From the NCBI GenBank assembly GCA_037074615.1, contig CM073527.1:24242848-24306847 (forward strand): a stretch of 64,000 nt of DNA, in the 5' to 3' direction. Shown piece by piece: positions 33,880 through 47,072 of this stretch (positions within the stretch are counted from its first letter, which is position 1; each line of letters opens with the position of its first letter). A program made the position numbers and the translations under genes. The stretch comes from Leucaena leucocephala (taxonomy: Eukaryota > Streptophyta > Magnoliopsida > Fabales > Fabaceae). Under the pieces are notes generated by a model that saw nothing but the letters and a program-made list of their open reading frames with translations, searched no databases and was not told where the DNA came from.

Positions 33880-36255
33880 CTTGCTGCGAATGTCGTAGTG
33901 ACCGGCAACGTTCTAATCGGTTGGAAGAAGAGATGCTTCAAATGCAGAGAAGTGGTAAGATAACCCGTCTGCTGCTAAACTCAAAAAACTTTTCCTTACC
34001 ACACTCACTACCATGTACGTTATTGTTAAAGGTCGATCCTCTCTGCAAGTAGGGATTGTTTTGATTGTTTCCATTTCTTTTCGATATTATCCAGTTTATG
34101 TGGATACAGAAGAACTGTTCTTGGGGACTTTGACGGTAAGAGAAACCCTTGCATACTCTGCAAATCTGAGGCTTCCTTTCAGAATGACCCGAGAAGAGAT
34201 AAGCAAGGTGGTGGAAGAAACCGTAATCCAGCTGGGTCTGGAAGAATGTGCTGACAGTGGGAACTGGCATTTACGTGGTATTAGCAGTGGCGAAAAGATG
34301 AGACTCAGCATTGGCCTTGAGATTTTGACACAACCCCACGTCTTGCTTCTGGATGAACCCACAAGTGGACTTGATAGTGCCTCTGCTTTCTATGTGATTC
34401 AAACCCTATGCTGCATAGCTAATGATGGAAAGGTAGTTGTCTGTTCCATTCACCAGCCTGGCAATGACATCTTTAACATTTTTTACGATCTTCTCTTGCT
34501 ATCGAGCGGAGAAACTGTTTATTTTGGGGAAGCAGAGATGGCTTTGAAGGTAAGCAATTTGGGGAAACTTAATGTTTCAATGAATTTTAGTGCAAATTCA
34601 GAGTTCTAATCGTGTCCTGGGAACAGTTCTTTGCTGATGCAGGGTTCCCCTGTCCGACTAGAAGAAATCCTTCAGATCATTTCCTTCTCTGTGTTAATTT
34701 GGACTTTGACGCCATTAATGCAGCTCCGATGCGAACGGAAGCAAGTATTGTTAGTTGAAGCTTGTTATTTGCATCTTTATTGAAAAAAATATCTTGCTTC
34801 TGATTCTGAATGTGAATTTCACCATTGACAGCCTACGTCGTCAAATCCTGCAACAGGAAAGAAAACAGAAGAGATTAGAGCGACACTCATTTAGACTTAC
34901 AAAAATTCAGAGCAAATGATCAATTCAAGAAGGAGAATTCAATGTTTGAAATCCAATGTATGAATTACTCAACATTGTCTATCATGTGTATATAATCATG
35001 TATTTCACCTCCATGATTCATGCACCATAACCATGAGAACTGATGGATTAAAAGCTGTTAAAGTTGCAGGGAGATCAAGTAATTGAGGCCAATGTAAGTG
35101 GCAGTACCAGCTGTTGGATGCAGCTCTGCACACTGACCCATCGATCATTCTTGAATATGTCAAGGGACATAGGCTACTATTGGCTGAGGATCTTTTTCTA
35201 TTGCCTGGCAGCCACTGGTATTGGTCTCTTCTTTTGTCATCTTGGTACTGACAAGGACTCAATCTTGGCTAGAGGAAAGTGTGTATCATTCATATATGGG
35301 TTCATAATTTGTCTGTCATTTGGAGGATTGCCACTTTTCATTGAAGAATTGAAGGTATAACTATAAAGAACGGAAAATTTTTGTTCTAGAGAAGCTACTT
35401 AAACTCTTGTCACACCCTACTAATGCATTTCTCACCCCAACCAAAATCAGGTGGCTCTACGGTGAAAGGTCCAAAGGGAATTATGGAGAAGCTGTGTTTG
35501 CACTATCAACCATCCTATCATCTTTCCCTTTTCTACTTGTTACGTCGCTCTTCTTTGTCACAATCACATACTCCATGTTGAAACTTCATCTGAGTTTAGC
35601 TCAATTTGTTTTCTTCTTCCTCAACTTATTCGTCTGCCTATCTGTCATTGAGGGCTGCCTTATGGTAGTAGCCTCACTGGTGCCTAATGTCCTGATGGGC
35701 ATAGGAGTAGCAACTGGAGTGACTGTAAGCAAACATAACTCAGTGTCTCTGCCCCCAAAATAAATTTTCTTTTCCTGAAATTGATTAACGGTTTAACTGA
35801 TGGTTGCAGCTTTTCATGATGATGTGTTCTCCAATGTTCAGGCCACTACCTGACCTTCCTAAGTTCTTTTGGCGCTACCCCATGTCCTACTTGAGCTTTG
35901 CTACTTGGGCAGTGCAGGTACTAAATTCAGTGCTAGAACTAAGTTATGAGATCCATCATTTAAATGCATATTGACGAACTGGAGTCATATTGTTATAATC
36001 TGCAGGGGCAACTCAAGAATGACATACTGGGGCTTGAATTTGATCCTCTGATTCCTGGTAACCCCAAATTTAAGGGAGAACAAGTTCTGAAACTAATATT
36101 TGGGGTTTCATCAAATCATGACAAGTGGTGGGACATGAAAGCCTCGGTTACCCCCTTTATAGCTCACCGATTTATCCTTTTCTTAGTACTTCGGTATAAC
36201 AAAAGACATATCACCCTTGCGGTGGTTTTATGCCAAGGTAAGCCCACACTATAGT
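33880..36255 (+). pseudogene. Decayed ABCG half-size transporter (ABCG11/12/15-like)
   Basis: Intact members are plasma-membrane half-transporters (nucleotide-binding domain then six membrane helices) exporting cuticular lipids and similar compounds. Recognisable pieces: a fragment around 33886-33955 (TGNVLIGWKKR), NBD exon about 34088-34548 (GTLTVRETLAYSANLRLP, an ISSGEKMRLS signature, Walker B VLLLDEPTSGLD, an H-loop), 34627-34735 (FFADAGFPCPTRRNPSDHF), 34829-34960, 35071-35353 (membrane domain), 35453-35725, 35811-35919 and 36004-36255. Damage: no Walker A exon upstream, a TAG inside the linker exon at 34891-34893, an extra base at the start of the exon near 35455, and a probable further shift near 36215. 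The signature has Ser where ISGGE is usual. One donor reads GCAAGT, a possible GC-AG intron. It is not functional as it stands. Confidence 0.88.
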
Positions 36256-36290
36256 GAAAGATTTTCACTGAGCACTAAGCAGCCTCGTAT

Positions 36291-38572
36291 CGCTTTCAAG
36301 AAACAACAAGCTGTTCCATTCGGCTGAATAGGGTATTATGTCTTCGAAAGATGCAATATAGTTTATATTATTGTTATGGTCGATTTCTTAGTTTACCCCG
36401 CAAACAGGGAAAATGATACAGCAAATTATTTGAATATATAGTCATATTTTGTTTTTTTTTGTGTTGTCTATATCATTTATGTGGTCCTTGAATATATTAG
36501 TTTAAGTTTTGGTGTATGTAAAAAATTCTCGTTGGGAGACTCATCTATTATAGCCAGATGCGTGATGCGGATCAGATTCGGATGTAATCGAGATAAAGTT
36601 CTGGTAAACTGGATGGATAACCAAAAAAAAATCTACAATAACTGGATGAGTCATATATACTGTGGAATATCCAACTACCACTGGCGATCGGAGCTATTTT
36701 GTTAAAAAAGTGGTGAGTTCATAAAATGGAATATGGGTCCCCATATGTTAAAAAAGTGTGCTCTGAGAGCCTTTGTTGATTCAAACCTGTCCACTGATAT
36801 CTGTGGATAATGTCCAGGTATATTCGATGCCAGAACAAAACAGATAAATGAAAATAAAAACATGCATATCTGAATTTAGTTCAATTTATAGCAGCTTGCC
36901 CGTGCCATGGGATAGCAATAGCACGTGCCTCGTTTGATTACAATTATTTTCGTTCTTTGCTCTATATGATATTTATTTTTTTGGCCAGATATATTAATAT
37001 TTATTTATTTATTCCGTAAACATTAGTTATTAATATTTTTTATGTTAAAAATAAAGGCAATATGTATTTCTCGTCTTTTAATTTTTTTGCTTATTAAGTG
37101 ACTCTTTAATTAATTATATGCATGCTAGCCTCAATGAGATTTAGTGAAAAATAGGAGAAAATCTCATTGAAAATTATTGGTGAGAATGATTTGATAGGTT
37201 TTTATATTCAGAAAATATTAATATATTATAAATTTTATACATAGGGTATTAATACTTTAATTTAGGTCTTCCTCCTTGAAAAGACTTCAAAGAGGGATTT
37301 TCCCCAAATTTTCTCAGAGTTAATGCACCTTATCAAGCTTAAGTCAAGAATTTTTTACTTTAATAAACTTGTTTTCGATAGATACCGTAATTAAAATAAA
37401 GAACCAGAGAATTTTTTGCAAGCAAATTTGTAAGCTTTTCATTATCCAATTATATTTTGTAATACCAAAAAAAAAGTTTAAGCAAATAAATACTTGGCTG
37501 TAGAAGATCTGAAATTCACTATATTTTTCTTACTGAGAAAAACACCAATAATAGAATGAAAGATTTAATGCTATGACAGAACCTCAACATGAAGAAGAAA
37601 CCTACCCAATACGGTGCCATAATGAACAATAAACCTCATCCTACAAAGTATAAACGAGAAGGATGTTGCTTCCTTCCATTTTTAGCAAGACAACCCCCCC
37701 CCCCTCTCTCTTAGATAAGGTGAGGATCGAGTCAGAATATATTGGATACTGATTGAAGTAAAGTTGCAGGCTGGAGCAGATAGGGATGATTAACATGGCA
37801 CCAACCAAATACAAAGATATGAGTTTAATTCTTATTACTATTGTGAAAACTCGTTTAATAAACAATCTTATAAATCCCTGCTTTTTAAACCTTTGGACTA
37901 TACTCTAACTTTAGTTAGGGACCAATATCAAACAACTAAACTTTTTTCTGCCTTCCATTAACAAATTTCTCTGATTTTAACTTCAAAACTACGCCTTTAG
38001 TTTTATGGGCAATTTCACTTAACAGGTCATATGATGTTATATCGACCGATTAAAATGTAGATGCTATGATTGTCTTCTGCTAATCAAGATGGTTTTGTTT
38101 CTTCTCAATTATATATATTTGCTGATGATCCCGGCGGTACATCATCGCATTCCGCTGACTTTATTGAAACAAATGCTAAAAGAAAGGATCACAGTGAGTT
38201 TAACAGCACAAGCATAAATTTGGACAGAAATTTATCCATTTTATAATGAAAATGATAATATATGAAACTTCCTTAGTATTCTTGCTTGAATACAAGTCAA
38301 TCCAATCGCCACAATGCTGTCACTGAGATCATAATTGAAACTTGTACAATTCAAGTGTTAAAATACACTGGAACAGTCAAAAACCTGTAATGAAGTATTC
38401 GAAGCTCTACATGTACAGTCTATGAAGTTCCTCATTAGTTCAAGGAATAATTGTCAAAATTTGACAGTATTTTCCACTTGGACCAATTTGGAAAACAAAA
38501 ATGAATCACGAAATGAGGGCGTGTATCTATCAACAACTTTCAACCCTCCTCCTCTCTTGAATGTTTCCATTA
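36291..38572. other. Repeat-bearing spacer between the ABCG pseudogene and NTRC
   Basis: No gene seen. Holds repeat fragments at about 36511-36636 (related to 33238-33365), about 37141-37320 (related to 44780-44910) and about 37815-37930 (SINE-like). The last few hundred bases should include the NTRC 3' UTR. Confidence 0.5.
37815..37930 (+). repeat. SINE-like repeat, copy 1
   Basis: This aligns with 43754-43872 over its whole length: GATATGAGTTTAATTCT (diverged B box), ...CTCGTTTAATAAACAATCT..., ACTATACTCTAACTTTAGT, ACCAATAT. Same orientation as the other copy. Confidence 0.5.
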
Positions 38573-41500
38573 TTATTTATTTGCTTCAATGAATTCTCTG
38601 TACACACTCTTCATTTTCACTCCTGACACAGTCCTGCAATATCATTACACAAACATCAACAATCATATATACTCACGAAGCTAGTCTGGAACAATCGCCT
38701 TTCAGTCTATAATGCTATCGCTGGAAATTATCAGCTTTAGAACGAGTTGCAATGAAGATGATAAGACGAAAAATAAGGACGACGGATAGATAATAAATAA
38801 CTTACTTGAGCATCTCCTTGTTCTTGAAAAACTGTACACATGGTGTGCCCATGATACCGGCAGCTTCTGCTATTTCTGGATCTTCCTCTATATCAATTTC
38901 AACGAAATGTATGTTCTGATCAAATTCGTCAATAACCTGCCATGGGAGACGTTGAGAGAAGAAATTCAAACATTTTTGTAACATTTTACAATTAAATGAA
39001 TAAGCATACTATAAAAATATTTATAATAGAGGTAACTATTAAATAACGCAAGTAAATGCTAAAGCATATTCTACATGATGAAAATCATAAGGAATACGCT
39101 GAGCAAAATTCATAAAATATGATGTCAAAACTCGTTTAAGCTCAAGTGCATTTTAAGGCATTCCTCTTCAGCAAGCAAAATTGCAAGGGCCTCCAAGTGT
39201 TCCATACTAAGTTCTTCACATAAATGTTATTACAGTTGGAAAAATTAGGTTCACTTTTTAAAGGGTGTTTAACATAAGGAATGGCCTTGGTTTCAAATTT
39301 TAATCCAGCAAAGATATAACACGTGGAAAGAAGTTTAAATTCCATTATACATAAGCACAGGTAAATGTGATCTCTTCCTTCCCCATTAAGTTCATAATTT
39401 ATTAATTTCACGCTTTCAAATAGAAATATTATGTCATTTGTGTTCATTCGTAGCATGAAAAGAACGACACCAGTATCATGTCACACAAGTTTAATGATCA
39501 CAGTGTAAAAAACATATGGCAAGTACCATGTTATATGCTCAAGGAAAGTGAAACAGCTTTTATTTCCCGTTTTTTATTTCACATACCTTACTGAGAATTG
39601 GCTTCAAAGTCCTACATGGACCACAAGTTGGCGATGTATATATTACAAATATAAGCCTCGGACTTTCATGGTACAATTTTCGCAGAGCATACTACAAAGA
39701 GGATATAACAAAGGAAGAAAATATATTATAATTCAAACCCAGAATTAAAATGATAAAAACCAGATTTCTTCGGCTACCTAATAAAAGCCAGAATTCAATC
39801 CCACTACCACGGGAACCTAGCAAGGAAACACATACCTGCCCTTTATGCTTTGTAAGTGTGATGTCAAAACCCTCTTGAACATCCCTATCTGTGAGGTCCT
39901 TCTTAACCTCTTCAGTTGCAGGCTGTTACAAGTAAATAGAAGGTCAGAAAAAATTATTGAAACATACTGAAGGACCATAAATCCAGAGGACAATAAGCTC
40001 ACATATAATCAGAGTCTATTGAAGTCAAATACCTGATGGAACTCCACAAGAAGATCATTGCTAACAAGATATCTCTCAGCTGATAAAGCAGCAATGCACC
40101 CAGAACCAGCAGCAGTTATTGCTTGCCTCCATTCGTGATCCTATGAGAGCATAGAGAAAGAAGATGAATTAAGAGAACCTACAGCACTTACTACATACAG
40201 GTTATATCAGAAAAATGGTAACATCAACCAAGATAGACTCAGAAAATCTCCTTAAAAGTTATTTTAGTTATATGCTCAGTACCAAGAATATCATTTCATA
40301 ACTACCGAATTTGGTCCTGAATAAGTTTTACTTTTGTTTTGCAACTATTTAAAAGTTAGAACTAATACAAGTTTGCTGGAAAAATACAACGGAGGAATAT
40401 TTTCAACAGGTTACCTGCACATCTCCAGCTGCAAATATACCTTCAACTGAAGTGTTTGCAGTACCCTCTTCAACTAAGATATAGCCAGAGTGGTCAAGCG
40501 CAACTTGCCCTTCCAGTAGTTGGCTGTTTGGCGAATGACCAATACCATAAAATAGCCCCTTCGCCTCAAGCACAGACTCCTCCCTAGTATCCACATTTCG
40601 AATTAAAATTCCAGACATCTGACCTTTTGTACTGCTCACGACATCCACAGTCTCCGTATTGAAGTGCACAGTGACATTGGGATTGTTGAACACTCTGAAA
40701 CATTCGCGATAATCAACCTGTTAAACAAACATTCAGGGAGTTGAAAACTCACGTACAAATTGTTTATTAGTATATAATTTACCTTCATCAAGGAATCCAA
40801 ACAGAAAGCTCCACATAAAAACACACACTACCAAGTAATTAAAGTTGGGAAATGTTCATCAGATTCAGACCCACCTATCTTGCATGGCTTTGGAAGCCTT
40901 TAGTTGGTCCTTACGCACAAGTAAGTGAACATGACGAGCATATTTAGTCAAGTATATTGCTTCCTCTGTAGCTGTATCTCCCCCTCCTACTACAGCAAGG
41001 ACCTGGCCCTTAAAGAGAGGGGAGGCTCCATCACAGATCGCACAGGCACTAATTCCTCTACTCCAAAATTCATCTTCTCGGGGTAGCCTAAGTCTCCTTG
41101 CTGTAGCTCCAGTAGCAAAAATGACAGTATGGCACTTGACCTGAAATGAAATGTTAATAAAAAATTTTGATAAATTTATTTCGTTACCAATAAATTATGC
41201 AATCATGTAATTTTAAATCAACTTGTGGCTGATAAACATATCACCTTACGTTCACTGCTTTGGACTGTGAAAGGACTATTTTTAACGTCCATAGCTTCAA
41301 CATCTTCTTGGAACAATTCTGCTCCCCAGCGCTCAGCTTGCCGTCGCATCCTGCATAGACAGGCAGGAAATTTGTAAATCACAAGGTCTTCATGTCCATC
41401 AATAACAAGATAATTGTAATAAATCTTTTTTTTTTTCAGTTCTAATACTTGTCCATCAGATCGGGACCAGTTATCCCATCTGGAAATCCTGGAAAGTTCT

Positions 41501-42469
41501 CCACTTCCGTGGTGGTCATCAACTGCCCCCCAGGTACGCCACCTACTTGGTAACCTTCAAAAACTACAGGTTTTAAATTGGCACGAGCCGCATATATTGC
41601 CGCTGTGTATCCTGCAGGACCTGAACCTATAATGACTAAATTCTCGACATCTTTTCCTGTGAAAAGAAAAAAAACGTATTAAGACCAATAACAATCACTG
41701 CGTTACTATGGCTAATTTGTAATTGACAAGCCAAACGTTGGCCTAAGAACGCTGGATTAATCAAATAAGCGGAGGAAACGACATGATAAATAAATCTGTC
41801 CAAAAGTGTCTTTCTTCCAGCGTAATCGATCGGAGAAAGAGAAATCACAAAGAAGTCGCCGCATTGGTTCAATTATCCTCCATGCTTTACGCAACGAGGA
41901 CATGAAGTTTTCTCAAGGCACATCGCCAATGTGGGTTCAGTTTCCAAGTTATCGAAATTAAGAAGTACCGGACCGGCCGATTATGAAAAGCTCTCTCTCT
42001 TCGGAGACTGAATATAGCGTCAGCACTAATGATCTATAGCATAACTGGACTTTGAAGATAAGAATTTGCCATAAACATGCATCTTATCTCTATATTATCT
42101 CCGAAACGTGATGATACAATAAAGGGAACAAAAAAGAGGCTGTCCACTCGCTAAAGTTCAATTCCAAGCATTAAAGCATCAGACGCAGGCTCAAGAAAAA
42201 GAGTTGTGAGAGAGTGAGAGAGTGACTGTGCAGGCAAGTGAGTAGAAACCTGGGGAGTTAGGCGCGTCGGCGGATGAGGCTCGGAGTCTGAGGAGAGAAG
42301 GACGAGTTCGGAGCGAGTCAATGCGCCGAGTAGAGGAAGACGAGCATGAATTGAGGAAGACGACGGGATGCTGTTGATGATGGAGGGAGGTGGAGGAGAG
42401 TGTGGCCATTGAGACTCGGTGAGTGGAGAAGCCGAGGGCCAGTCCGATGCCTATCTTCGCAGCAGCCAT
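38573..42469 (-). CDS. NTRC: Chloroplast NADPH-dependent thioredoxin reductase C
   Basis: NTRC couples NADPH to reduction of 2-Cys peroxiredoxins and other plastid proteins. Exons: 42250-42469, 41449-41656, 41245-41350, 40875-41140, 40415-40694, 40033-40140, 39836-39922, 39587-39691, 38806-38936 and 38573-38633. All phases agree, giving 523 residues, the normal size. The N-terminal ~70 residues are Ser/Arg-rich with few acids, as in a plastid transit peptide. Then come the FAD fold (IIGSGPAGYTAAIYAARA, GGVPGGQLMTTTEVENFPGF), the reductase redox centre CAICDG, the NADPH fold (VVGGGDTATEEA), the second FAD motif (GIFAAGDVQ), and a fused thioredoxin domain with the CGPC site (SPTCGPCRTL). The reductase-thioredoxin fusion on one chain is diagnostic of NTRC. 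Nothing is missing or broken. Confidence 0.97.
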
Positions 42470-45400
42470 TGAAGTTTAAGACCATACAATGAGAGAACAC
42501 CAGTTAAAGCGCCATCTGCTCGAATTGATCCGTTTCATTTTTCGTACGGGCTTGTGGAACACGCGCTGCCTTGTTTTTTTTTTTTTCATCTATATTCGCG
42601 GGCCTCAAGTCGGGTAATAAGGATTAGGGAGTTTTTAATACTATCCTTCTCATGAAATAAATAATTATTTAACACTATGCATATAAAGTAGTGAAATTAT
42701 TAAATGTTTGAATGAAATTATTAAATAATTTCGATCATAATAAAATTTAATGATATCTGACTGAAATATTTTTTTTATATTTAAAATGTAAAATGTAATG
42801 TCACTTGAATTTAACCAGCTATTAATTTCATTACTAAATAATGATATAAAAAAGTAATAGTTTGTTAAAAGTATGGAGTAGAAATTATAATCATAATTAT
42901 AATGAAACAAAATCAAATTTTCAAAATCAGAATAATAGTATCTAAGTAAAAGATACTCCAATGCCATATTTTGAAATTCTTTATCAGAGGAAAGATGACC
43001 AAGACAATAGAATAGATTGTTTAAATGGAAATATGATATTTTAGATACACTGGTTAAGAAAGGGACAATAAACTAGGTTCCATTGGCAGTATTATCATCC
43101 TGGCAACGTTGAACGGGGTACAGTTAAGCCGATTAATTAATTAATTAATTAATACATAATTTACTTGCAGATGAAGCCATGATGATGTAGCATGGTGGGT
43201 CGTGACATTTGATTTATATGACATATATGTTGTGTCCCTGATATTTTTTATACATGTTTAAAATATGACATATAATTATCTCTGATCTTCTATTTTATTC
43301 ATATTTAAAATAGTCGAAGAAGTTAAAGTCAACTTGTCTGGTCACTTATTTGCACTCCGTATGAAAACGTGGGAAAGGGAAAATCGTTACTGTACTTGGT
43401 GCATGTTTTTCTTTGGGGCCGGCGCAGGAGAAAAGGGTCAGATCAAGGAATGGATCATAATTTGGGCAATACTAGAGATATCAGATGGCCCATATTAGCC
43501 CATAATCGGCTTGCCACACAATATAATTTTGGTATAATTTCAATTACGATACTTAAAAGACATATTATAATTTGTAAATATATAAATTTATATAAGATGA
43601 TAATAAAAGATTTATCTTATTTAATATTAATATCACTTCCCTACTCTTGAATTTGAGCCTAACATATTTTTAAAAAGATCATACAAAAAAAAAATATTGG
43701 CATGTGCTAATGAGAGGTGACATATATAATAAGAAATATGATCAATTCTATAAAAATATGGGTTCGATTCTCGCTGTTGTTGTAAGGGCTCATTTAGTAG
43801 ACGATCTCGTAAACCTTAAATAAGCAGTTTATGAATAATAAAATTATACTCTAATTTTAGTGGGGGATATATATAAAAAAAACTATTAGCTTATTGTAAC
43901 AAAAAAAAAACTACAGGCTTAAATGTCGGCAAGGCTTCTTTTACTTTTTTTAATCAATATTATAAAGTTAGACGGCTCTTGTTTCTTTGTGCACGAAGAA
44001 AACCTATTTATGAAATTATTCCTCAATTTTATAGAGGGAAAAACACTTGTACGCGTTTGACTATATAATCTAATAAAAAGACTCTTCCCCGCCAACGCAG
44101 TTTGAAGAAATTAGGGTTCCTAATCAGTGAAATTTCCAGCGTGCCCTGCCCTAAGGAATATAATTAAATAATTAAATAATTAAATATTGAATTGTGTAAT
44201 TTTACATACAATGTTAAAGGGAAAGTCATGACCGGTAAGAAATAATCTGAAACGAAATAAGTTGCCGTAACGAGTACACGTATTTTTTAAGTCATATAGA
44301 AAATATTATTTTACATAATTTTTTTAAAAAAATTAGATTTACCTATAATTTAAAAACAGAATCAAATCTTCCTTCTTCTTTTTTAAATAATACCAATATT
44401 ATGTTATATACAAAATATGTAATCCACGAAGGAGGAGTAGGAGTAGGAAGAGGTGGTTGGTGAGACATACTTGTTAAAGACGTTAAAAAAAAAGAAAAAA
44501 GGGAAGTCAAGAAAGTTGAGCGGCCCAACCAAATTTACTTGCTTCCCAAATTTGTCTAAATCCGTCCGCTGAATAAATGAGAGAGAAAAACTCAGCAGGG
44601 AACATTCTTTTGAATCTAGAAGGCATGCACTGATAATACGAGATTACCAGAGGAATTGTACTCATATGGGATTAAAGTAGGTTTTTAGGGTGAGCTCCCT
44701 ATAATTTTCTTAAAAATAAAAAAGGTAATTGGCCATCACTCGAAGGCTTCAATAAAAGCTGGAATTTTTTTATTTAAAAAAATATCTCTTATTAAAAAAT
44801 TTATTGATAGGAATGATTTAATAAATTTTTATATCTGTAGAGTAATAATACTCTGCAAATTTTACACACTAAGCGTATAGATACTCTTATTTAAGTCATT
44901 ATCGATCATCAATAAAAATTTTAATCTCCAACTTTCGTGTAAAAGTTTTTTTTTTAAATATTATTTCACCGTATATGTTGAAAAAAAGGGTCAACCTGCG
45001 CACACACAAATTATCTAGTTTTCTACAGAGAGTTAGAAAAATCAATTGCTCTTTTCATACCTTAGCTTGCAGGTCCCATGAATAGTTAAATTTATAGACA
45101 CATTCTATTGGAATCCTCTGAAGGGAAGGCGATATTATCTTCACTATGCACACAAACATACACGCGCGGATGTATCCTAAGATGATTAGATGTCCTAATC
45201 TTTGTCTAATATGGGCAAAAAACTTGTGGAACTCAAACGTAATTTAATTGGGCCCACCACAATAAAAATCATTAGCCACAACTTATTCTTTAAACATTTT
45301 TATCTTTCCTAAAATATCTCTTTTAATTATTTATATTTTAAATTATCTTTAATATAAATTCCTTTAATATGTATAATTATGTAAGGATATTTTAAAAATA

Positions 45401-46982
45401 TATATAATTTTAAAAAATAAAATAAATAAAAATATTATAATTAAAACTCTATATCTAGTCTTATCAAAATAAAATATATATATATATATAATATAAATTC
45501 TGCTGGTGGCAATTAAGGCTGAGCAATAGGTGAGGTAGGCTAATCGATAGTCAACCTATATTTTGTCCATTTATTTTTTTTAGGCACAGATTGGCCTATA
45601 CCTGTGCCCCAACCCGTATAAATCAGTATTAAATGGGTTGGACTGAACCTGTTTAGGCTCCAATAGGTATAGGCAACCCGTTTATCAAAGATAAAAATAT
45701 TTTTTTTATTTAAACATATTTAAAGTTCTAATAACAATAAAAATAAAACAATAATAGTATACACATGATATGATTGTTTATCTTAAAATCAGAAAATAAA
45801 ATATCATAATAATAACTATAAATTTATAACCACACAATCCACAATACTCACATATTATAATCATCCATAATCTTAATTATTTAATTGAATTATGATTATA
45901 CATCATCTATATTATATTTATTTCTGATAGTTATAGATATAACTGCCTGTACCTCTACAAAATAAATTTAAAAAAATATATTAATATATAATAAAAATAA
46001 ATTTAAATAAATATAATATAATATAATAAAATTAATAAAAATATATATAGATGGGCTACGAACTGTCTAATAGTTAGCTCATAGCTTATTAATATATTTT
46101 ATTATTTAAATCTATTTAAATTCACTTATTATAAGTTTATTTTAGATAAATTTAAATAGATAAAATAATATCAAAGTTGTGAGTATGCATACAAATTACG
46201 GGTTTCTTGCTCGGCAATTGGAGCATAGGATTATCGTTGAAAAGTGAATGGAAGAAATGGGACAGCTGGAAGAATGCAAAAGGTCAAATAAACAAGTCAT
46301 ATCTTCCATCAGAGAAAACGCCACAAATGCATTATATGATTATATAACACCGTCATGCATTAGAGGAATAAATCAAAACAAAACTGTGTCACCACGACGT
46401 ACGAGAGAAGTTCTAGGAGAGAACAAGAAGGAATCTTAATCTACACGTAACACTGGCTTCATGAATGAAAATATCAGCACACCTACACGACTTAAACTGA
46501 CATTATTTTCGTAGAAAATTGTCTCTTCAATTATGACGATTCCGCCAAACACTCACCACATGCCAACTTCATTATCCCAACCCCCCTTCCTTTTCTTCTT
46601 TTCTTAATTCCAACTTCACCATAATCTGGATAACGTCGTGTCCCTGTCATAATCTCCACTGTTCATAGCTCTGATCTGGATGCGACAAAAATCTCATTAG
46701 TCAATAGTTTGCTTTGCGACCCTGTCGACTTCAATAATTTCTTTTGACTTTATTAAAACATGTTATTACTGTTGACCTTCACGCGCTCGTGTTGCTTTGT
46801 CTTTCATTTAACTAATAACCAGGTTCATACTGTAAACATGAATCCGGACGATGCTAAGATAAAATAAAATACATTTGTTGATTTGACTCAGAAAATTCAT
46901 GGATCCATCTCTTTTACGCAGCATGATGATATATATATTCTAATGGGAAAGATATACATAGTGGAAGCTGTGAAATAGTTGA
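42470..46982. other. Long AT-rich spacer with repeats
   Basis: No intact gene. Visible items: an (ATTA)n run at about 43134-43155, a SINE-like copy at 43754-43872, a repeat fragment at about 44780-44910 related to 37141-37320, and about 45500-45700, which reads like the GGCTGAGCA...GGTTGGACTGAACC end of common plant hAT/MITE-type repeats. ORFs such as 43369-43650 and 46248-46439 have no recognisable domain. Confidence 0.5.
43754..43872 (+). repeat. SINE-like repeat, copy 2
   Basis: Contains GGTTCGATTC at 43761-43770, a good match to the Pol III B box, followed by a body shared with 37815-37930 (TTTAGTAGACGATCTCGTAAA..., ATTATACTCTAATTTTAGTGGGGGATATATAT) and an A-rich 3' tail. The A box is weak or lost. 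It looks like a truncated tRNA-derived SINE. Confidence 0.5.
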
Positions 46983-46992
46983 CTATATATAG
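46983..46992 (+). promoter_or_regulatory. TATA box of the HsfB3-like gene
   Basis: CTATATATAG lies about 240 bp upstream of the main ATG, giving a leader of roughly 210 nt if transcription starts about 30 bp downstream. Confidence 0.55.
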
Positions 46993-47072
46993 AGGATGGC
47001 TTATAAGATACGTTTCAAATATTTGTTGAGGAAGGAGGAAATAGAAGGGCAATTAAGGGCGTTGCAATTCTC

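Noticed and set aside
34013..34609. ABCG protein starting at 34013
   Set aside because: The first residues are intron-like. The nucleotide-binding exon begins after an AG near 34088, and the essential P-loop is absent.
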